Assembly: GCA_905234995.1 (NCBI GenBank)
Contig: CAJOJV010000008.1
Coordinates: 1 to 45,783 of the forward strand
DNA: 45,783 nt
Source of the DNA: an uncultured Eubacterium sp.
Lineage (GTDB): Bacteria > Bacillota > Clostridia > Oscillospirales > Acutalibacteraceae
Direction: 5' to 3'
Of the stretch, positions 41,965 through 45,783 are shown in pieces (the first letter of the stretch is position 1; every line of letters starts with the position of its first letter). Under the pieces are notes generated by a model. It did no database searches and had not been told where the DNA came from. It was given only the letters and a program-made list of their open reading frames with translations. The translations under genes and the position numbers were made by a program.

Positions 41965-43488
41965 TTGGCAGAAAACGAAAATATCCTTTCCGCTGAGGAA
42001 GAGCTGGATAAGCTTGCTTATACGAAAAAGAGATATTTAACACCAAAGGAAATCGCTGCCTATGTTCTTGTTAACTTCGGGCAGAAAAACTTAGGTCAGT
42101 TCACCTCTGCATTTAAGGAATTCTTTATGATTCAGTTCCTTAAGCTGAACACGACCGCTTATGCAAACATCAATCTGTTTGCCTCAATTTATGACGCTGT
42201 TGATGATACGATTTCGGGTCTTATCATTGACCGTACCCGCACAAGATGGGGGCGTGTAAGGCCGTTCTTCATCATTCCGCTGCCGCTCTGGCTTATCGGC
42301 GGATATATGATGTTCACCGTTCCGGGCGGGCACTTAAGCTCCGGCTTCAAGGTTTTCTGGGCAACAACGGCTATCATTATTTACGGCCTCGGTATGAGCT
42401 ATTTCGGCGCTTGGGGACTTATGATTTATAACATAACCCCAAACACTAACGAGCGAAACGACCTTATTACGATAACAAAGTTTTTTGAGCTTTTCGGCAC
42501 TTGGCTTCCGTCGCTCGTACCCGTGCTTGTAACCGTGCTGCCAAAGCTTAATTCCAAATTCACAATGATTGGAATTTACAGCGGCTTTGCTTACTTTATG
42601 CTTATTCTTGCGGCGGTGTTCGCTGTTTTCGGCTTCTTCAATATGCGTGAGCGCGTTCCGCTTATGAGCCGTGAAGAGATGAATGAAACCTCCGTGCTGG
42701 AATCTATTAAAAATATCTTCTCAAACAGACCGCTGCTTGTAACAATCCTTGCGGAATTCTTCAATAACTTCAAGGCAGTCGGCGGTTCTTCGGAGCAGTA
42801 TTTTTGGCTCAATAACACGGGCTCGCTTATGAATCAGACCATCTGCGGTCTGTTCACGGGTATTCCTAACTACGTTATGGTTCCCCTCGCCGCAAAGATG
42901 GTTAAAAAGCTCGGCGCAAGGCTCACCGCCGTTATCGCAGGTCTGTTCGGCTTCGTGGCATATATGGGGCTTTACATCGTCGGCTATCATCCGTTCGGCC
43001 AGAATTTTGAGCAGCATAAGCTTGCAAACCTTGCCTTCGTTATCGTCGGCCTCACAATCTGCGGACTTCCTAACAAAATCATTCAGGTTGCAAACCCGAT
43101 TCTTACGGCAGAGGCGCTTGACTGGATGGAATGGAAGCACGGCATGAGAAACGAAGCGCTTGTTACCACCGTTCAGGGCTATTTCATTAAGCTTGCAACC
43201 TCAGTAACGGGCTGGCTTTCCGGTATGGTGCTCACATGGATTAACTATATCCCGCTCACGGACTCCCTTGGCAACGCAATTCCGCAGACAGATCCGAAAA
43301 TGCTTAACGGCATCTGGGCAGTATTCTGCATTCTTCCCGCGCTTGCAAGAGGTCTTTACGGCGCCTCCTTCATTCTTTATCCGATTCACGGTAAGCTTCA
43401 GCAGCAGATGATTGTTGAGCTTGCGGAAATCCGCGCAAACCGTCTTGAGGAGCAGAACGGAAATAGCAGCACCGAAACAGCTGAATAA
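41965..43488 (+). CDS. glycoside-pentoside-hexuronide (GPH):cation symporter
   Basis: The 507-residue membrane protein matches the MelB/GPH branch of the MFS: NINLFASIYDAVDDTISGLIIDRTRTRWGRVRPF is the defining segment (conserved Asp pair and RTRxGRxRP), followed by about ten further hydrophobic helices. Such proteins carry sugars with Na+ or H+; the sugar is unknown. The start is uncertain: TTG at 41965 has GTGGTGAT just upstream, which pairs well with the anti-Shine-Dalgarno, and begins MAENENILSAEEELDKL. GTG at 41953 or 41956 is also possible. Its cytoplasmic N-terminus is longer than usual. Confidence 0.88.
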   Translation: MAENENILSAEEELDKLAYTKKRYLTPKEIAAYVLVNFGQKNLGQFTSAFKEFFMIQFLKLNTTAYANINLFASIYDAVDDTISGLIIDRTRTRWGRVRPFFIIPLPLWLIGGYMMFTVPGGHLSSGFKVFWATTAIIIYGLGMSYFGAWGLMIYNITPNTNERNDLITITKFFELFGTWLPSLVPVLVTVLPKLNSKFTMIGIYSGFAYFMLILAAVFAVFGFFNMRERVPLMSREEMNETSVLESIKNIFSNRPLLVTILAEFFNNFKAVGGSSEQYFWLNNTGSLMNQTICGLFTGIPNYVMVPLAAKMVKKLGARLTAVIAGLFGFVAYMGLYIVGYHPFGQNFEQHKLANLAFVIVGLTICGLPNKIIQVANPILTAEALDWMEWKHGMRNEALVTTVQGYFIKLATSVTGWLSGMVLTWINYIPLTDSLGNAIPQTDPKMLNGIWAVFCILPALARGLYGASFILYPIHGKLQQQMIVELAEIRANRLEEQNGNSSTETAE

Positions 43489-43495
43489 TACATAG

Positions 43496-43527
43496 AAAAA
43501 AGGAACTGCGGTTGCAGTTCCTTTTTT
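43496..43527. terminator. bidirectional Rho-independent terminator
   Basis: AAAAAA-GGAACTGC-GGTT-GCAGTTCC-TTTTTT lies between the convergent symporter and uracil-DNA glycosylase genes. Confidence 0.93.
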
Positions 43528-43528
43528 A

Positions 43529-43557
43529 GTGACCGGTGATCAGTGGTCAGTGGTCAG
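43529..43557. repeat. GTGGTCAGT-type tandem repeat
   Basis: AGTGACCGGTGATCAGTGG and two further GGTCAGT units are visible next to the udg stop codon; the family recurs at 18812, 25042, 29983, 36960 and 44802. Confidence 0.65.
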
Positions 43558-44121
43558 TTATATCTCAATTCCTAATTCGTCGATTTTTTCGCGCAGGGCA
43601 AGCCAGTCCTGAAATGCAAGCTCTTTATTATTAGGATTACGCAGAATTGCGGCAGGGTGGTAAGTGCCCATCATCAGCACGCCGTTCTTATCAACAAATG
43701 TGCCGTGCTCCTTGGTTACCCTGAAATCGGGGCTGATAAGCCTCTGCGCTGAAATTCTGCCCACGCAAACGATAATTTTCGGGCGGATGATTTTAAACTG
43801 CTTTCTAAGCCATTCAATGCAGATATCCTGCTCCTCGGGCTTCGGGTCGCGATTATGGGGAGGGCGGCATTTAACCATATTTGCAATATAAACGTTTTTA
43901 TCCCTTGAAAGGTCAACGCTTGCAAGGAATTTATCCAGCAGCTGCCCGCTTCTGCCAACGAAGGGCTGCCCCTGTAAATCCTCGTTTTCGCCGGGTCCCT
44001 CGCCGATAAGCATAATATCCGCGTCCTTCTTTCCCGTGCCGAAAACAAGGTTTGTTCTGCCCTCGCAAAGGGCGCATTTTCTGCAATTTTTGCATTCGAG
44101 TTCAAGCTCGTCCAAAGTCAT
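43558..44121 (-). CDS. family 4 uracil-DNA glycosylase (Fe-S)
   Basis: These glycosylases remove uracil from DNA and carry a 4Fe-4S cluster. The 187-residue product has CRKCALCEGRTNLVFGTGKKDADIMLIGEGPGENEDLQGQPFVGRSGQLLD, where GEGPGENED is the active-site loop and the first Cys pair binds the cluster. MVKCRPPHNRDPKPEEQDICIEWL gives the second Cys pair, and MGTYHPAAILRN holds the C-terminal catalytic His. The start at 44121 overlaps a region with a shared divergent promoter. It probably acts in uracil repair. Confidence 0.93.
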   Translation of the reverse strand: MTLDELELECKNCRKCALCEGRTNLVFGTGKKDADIMLIGEGPGENEDLQGQPFVGRSGQLLDKFLASVDLSRDKNVYIANMVKCRPPHNRDPKPEEQDICIEWLRKQFKIIRPKIIVCVGRISAQRLISPDFRVTKEHGTFVDKNGVLMMGTYHPAAILRNPNNKELAFQDWLALREKIDELGIEI

Positions 44122-44138
44122 TTTTCATCACCGTTGAT

Positions 44139-44185
44139 ATTATAACAAATTTACTATTGAAAAACAATCAAATTAGGTATAAAAT
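44139..44185. promoter_or_regulatory. overlapping divergent promoters of the udg and pduL genes
   Basis: Leftward: TTGTTT (44162-44167) and TATAAT (44139-44144), 17-bp spacing, minus strand. Rightward: TTGAAA (44157-44162) and TAAAAT (44180-44185), 17-bp spacing. The two -35 elements overlap, so only one polymerase can probably bind at a time. Confidence 0.7.
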
Positions 44186-44217
44186 AAACTCAACAAATTT
44201 AATTAGGAGAAAATGTT

Positions 44218-44799
44218 ATGGAAAATAATGAAGTTTTAGTAGAGATTTCCGCACGTCACGCGCATTTGTGCAGAGAGCATCTTGATGTGCTTTTCGGCGA
44301 GGGTTATGAGCTTACGGTTAAGAAGGAGCTTTCACAGCCGGGTCAGTATGCCTGCAATGAAAGAATCCGCGTAATCGGCGAAAAGGGCGAATTCCCCGCA
44401 GTTTCAATTCTCGGTCCGCTCAGAAATGCAACTCAGATTGAGATTTCTCTCACAGACGCACGCTCAATCGGCGTTAAGGCGCCGGTAAGAGAAAGCGGCG
44501 ATGTTGCAGGCTCAGGCGCCTGCAAGCTTGTCGGTCCCGCAGGCGAGCTTGAAATCAGCGAGGGCGTTATTGCCGCAAAGCGTCATATCCACGCAACCAC
44601 GGCAGATGCTGAAAGAATGGGCCTTGAAAACGGCGAAATCGTTCAGGTTGAAATTCCGACCTCGAACGACAGAAGCCTGATTCTCGGCGACGTTGTCGTT
44701 CGCGTTTCAGACAGCTATGCGCTTGCAATGCATATTGACACCGATGAGGCAAATGCAGCAGGCATGGCTCCGAATTCAATCGGCAAAATTATTAAATAA
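44218..44799 (+). CDS. pduL: phosphate propanoyltransferase / phosphotransacetylase PduL
   Basis: PduL-type enzymes interconvert acyl-CoA and acyl-phosphate and can serve as the acetate-forming phosphotransacetylase. The 193-residue product has both zinc-binding halves: EISARHAHLCREHLDVLFG, LSQPGQYACNE, ILGPLRNATQIEISLTDAR, APVRESG, then AAKRHIHATTADAERMG and MHIDTDEANAAGM. It starts directly at the catalytic domain, with no N-terminal encapsulation peptide, so it is probably cytosolic. No microcompartment genes are nearby. AGGAG precedes the ATG. Confidence 0.95.
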   Translation: MENNEVLVEISARHAHLCREHLDVLFGEGYELTVKKELSQPGQYACNERIRVIGEKGEFPAVSILGPLRNATQIEISLTDARSIGVKAPVRESGDVAGSGACKLVGPAGELEISEGVIAAKRHIHATTADAERMGLENGEIVQVEIPTSNDRSLILGDVVVRVSDSYALAMHIDTDEANAAGMAPNSIGKIIK

Positions 44800-44801
44800 A
44801 A

Positions 44802-44862
44802 GTGGTCAGTGGCCAGCGGTCAGCGAACAGTCAAGGGACGGATTTCCGCCCCTTGTTTTTTT
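44802..44862 (+). terminator. GTGGTCAGT-type repeat and terminator after pduL
   Basis: AGTGGTCAGTGGCCAGCGG (44802-44820) is followed by CAAGGGACGG-ATTT-CCGCCCCTTG (one mismatch) and seven T residues (about 44832-44862), a good terminator for pduL. Confidence 0.75.
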
Positions 44863-44870
44863 ACTTAAAC

Positions 44871-45104
44871 AAAAAAGAGATAGCCGAAGCTATCTCTTTT
44901 TTATTGGAGCGGATTTCGTCAAAGGCAATTCCGAGTTCAAAACAAAAAGCGTTGCTTTTTGAAAAAGAACTCTCCGTTGCCTTCTCCTCTCAAAAACAAA
45001 TCTTGCGATTTGTTTTTGTAAAGCACTCATAATATTAAAATACTTAAAATAAAACAGGACTGCAAAAGCAGTCCTGTTTTATTTGGAGCGGATTACGAGA
45101 CTCG
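44871..45104 (-). repeat. two degenerate copies of the tRNA-Gly 3' end with terminator hairpins
   Basis: Copy 1: terminator hairpin AAAAAAGAGATAGC-CGAA-GCTATCTCTTTTTT (44871-44902), then TGGAGCGGATT (44905-44915). Copy 2: AAAACAGGACTGC-AAAA-GCAGTCCTGTTTT (45051-45080), then TGGAGCGGATTACGAGACTC (45084-45104, 21 identical bases). On the minus strand both equal the 3' end of the tRNA-Gly at 45250 with its terminator. Hairpins such as CAAAAAGC-GTT-GCTTTTTG and a 12-bp CAAAAACAAATC one lie between them. Confidence 0.75.
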
Positions 45105-45215
45105 CCCATGTCGAGATAAATCTCTCCACGGCACGCACGCGGGCACCGCAACAGTTCACCGAACTGTTGCTATTCCTGCGGAATTGCCCTGTTCGAGTCT
45201 CTCAAAACCCAAAAC
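45105..45215. other. structured segment between tRNA-like remnants
   Basis: GAGACTCG (45097-45104) and CGAGTCTC (about 45194-45201) could close an RNA of about 100 nt with inner hairpins CAACAGTTC-ACC-GAACTGTTG and ATTCC-TGC-GGAAT. GTTCGAGTCTC on the plus strand resembles a tRNA T-arm in the opposite sense. I cannot fold a complete tRNA here. Confidence 0.4.
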
Positions 45216-45247
45216 AAAAAAGGAAGGTGAGAACACCTTCCTTTTTT
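45216..45247 (-). terminator. terminator of tRNA-Gly
   Basis: AAAAAA-GGAAGGTG-AGAA-CACCTTCC-TTTTTT lies 2 bp from the tRNA 3' end; the stem works in both directions. Confidence 0.88.
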
Positions 45248-45249
45248 AT

Positions 45250-45325
45250 TGGAGCGGATTACGAGACTCGAACTCGCCACCTCCACCTTGGCAAGGTGGC
45301 GCTCTACCGGATGAGCTAAATCCGC
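45250..45325 (-). tRNA. tRNA-Gly (anticodon GCC)
   Basis: The 76-nt minus-strand gene folds as a cloverleaf: acceptor GCGGATT/AATCCGC, D-arm with AGCTCATCCGGTAGAGC, anticodon arm CCACC-TTGCCAA-GGTGG with GCC, T-arm GGCGAGTTCGAGTCTCG-type loop, and an encoded CCA after the discriminator T. The upstream promoter is strong and a terminator follows. It would be charged by the GlyQS enzyme encoded at 36994-38376. Confidence 0.97.
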
Positions 45326-45338
45326 AAGTTGTATATGA

Positions 45339-45367
45339 ATTATAACCAATGATAACGGATTTGTCAA
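45339..45367 (-). promoter_or_regulatory. tRNA-Gly promoter (TTGACA-17-TATAAT)
   Basis: On the minus strand a consensus TTGACA (45362-45367) and consensus TATAAT (45339-45344) are 17 bp apart, 14 bp before the tRNA gene. Confidence 0.85.
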
Positions 45368-45508
45368 CCCTATATTTTCAAAAAATCAAATTTAACCACA
45401 GCCCATAAAAAGGGGCTGAGAAAAAAATATATTTACAAAAGCGTGCTTTTTTGCTAATATTAATATGTATTACTATATATAATCAGTAAATATAGGTAGA
45501 TTTTTGTT

Positions 45509-45783
45509 ATGAATTATCAGATTGTGCCGATTGGCGGGGTCTGGCAGGGCGGAATGTTTTCCGTGCCGCAGGCGATTGCCGATAAGTATTTGAAGCTTTC
45601 AAGTGAATATCAGATTAAGGCACTGCTGATTGTTCTCGGCAGCGGCGGCGTTGCATCCTCGGCGGATATTGCAAAGCGCCTCGGCATCACGGAGGCGGAC
45701 GCGCAGGGAATTATGGAGTTCTGGCTTGCGGAGGGCGTGCTTTCTGCGGACGGAGCTTCCGCTTCGGCATATGCAAATCAGCC
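45509..45783 (+). CDS. DnaD-domain protein (N-terminal part, cut by the window end)
   Basis: The frame begins MNYQIVPIGGVWQGGMFSVPQAIADKYLKLSSEYQIKALLIVL and runs open to the window end (91 codons). It has the N-terminal winged-helix layout of Clostridia DnaD-like primosomal proteins: a beta-like GGMFSVP start, DKYLKL helix, then ADIAKRLGITEADAQGIMEFWLAEGVL. DnaD helps load the replicative helicase. No strong Shine-Dalgarno is seen (TAGGTAGA). AT-rich DNA upstream (45420-45500) may hold its promoter (TTTACA...TAATAT). Confidence 0.7.
   Translation, partial: MNYQIVPIGGVWQGGMFSVPQAIADKYLKLSSEYQIKALLIVLGSGGVASSADIAKRLGITEADAQGIMEFWLAEGVLSADGASASAYANQ

Noticed and set aside
44871-45325. Integrated mobile element at tRNA-Gly
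   Set aside because: The 3'-end duplications are only 150-350 bp apart with no integrase or cargo; recorded only as a repeat.

Overview
The window is a chromosome segment from an anaerobic, gut-type Firmicute, most likely an uncultured Clostridia (Oscillospirales/Ruminococcaceae-like). This rests on the Bacillus/Clostridium origin gene set (dnaA-dnaN-S4/YaaA-recF-remB-gyrB-gyrA), the rpmH-rnpA-yidD-yidC-jag-mnmE-mnmG-rsmG-noc-parA-parB block, single-chain GlyRS, PduL, DUF975 and TarIJ genes, strong Shine-Dalgarno sites and sigma-A-like promoters. It contains the likely replication origin: genes left of about 4.54 kb run leftward and genes right of it run rightward for more than 11 kb.

Layout. 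1-4.5 kb: a small membrane protein, then leftward genes: a folate operon (folE-folP-folB-folK), a frameshifted PHP phosphoesterase and a degenerate LCP-like protein. 4.5-13.7 kb: dnaA, an AT-rich DnaA-box cluster, dnaN, yaaA, recF, remB, gyrB, gyrA. 13.9-20.4 kb: an LCP cell-wall ligase, an MgtC-family protein, a lipoprotein with two cystatin-like domains, a histidine phosphatase, an XRE regulator, a VanZ-like protein and MTA/SAH nucleosidase. 20.5-30.9 kb: rpmH through parB, with three parS sites between noc and parA. 31-35.5 kb: serS and an operon of two medium-chain dehydrogenases plus an amidohydrolase. 35.6-41.6 kb (leftward): DUF975 protein, glyQS, tarJ, tarI, iron alcohol dehydrogenase. 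41.9-45.8 kb: a GPH-family sugar symporter, family-4 uracil-DNA glycosylase, PduL, tRNA-Gly(GCC) and the start of a DnaD-domain gene.

The most unusual content lies between the genes. Four intergenic regions hold arrays of short, perfect or near-perfect hairpins joined by a constant AGCTAAATT linker, and four more use an ATGAAAT/ATGATAT linker. In the folate operon the gene-proximal hairpin carries the Shine-Dalgarno GGA in its loop, next to the start codon of three successive genes. A separate family of about twelve GTAGGG...CCGC palindromes, often paired head to head, and a GTGGTCAGT repeat also occupy the gaps. The 3' end of tRNA-Gly plus a terminator is echoed twice more beside the real gene.

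A second theme is origin biology. DnaA carries GKNYSTV where the near-universal GRDHTTV recognition motif is expected, and the origin boxes read TT(A/T)TCAACA instead of TTATCCACA, suggesting a co-evolved DnaA/DnaA-box pair. The same 9-mer sits after the dnaA -10, over the -35 of the lcp gene and between the parS sites. The tandem cystatin-like lipoprotein is the most striking protein.
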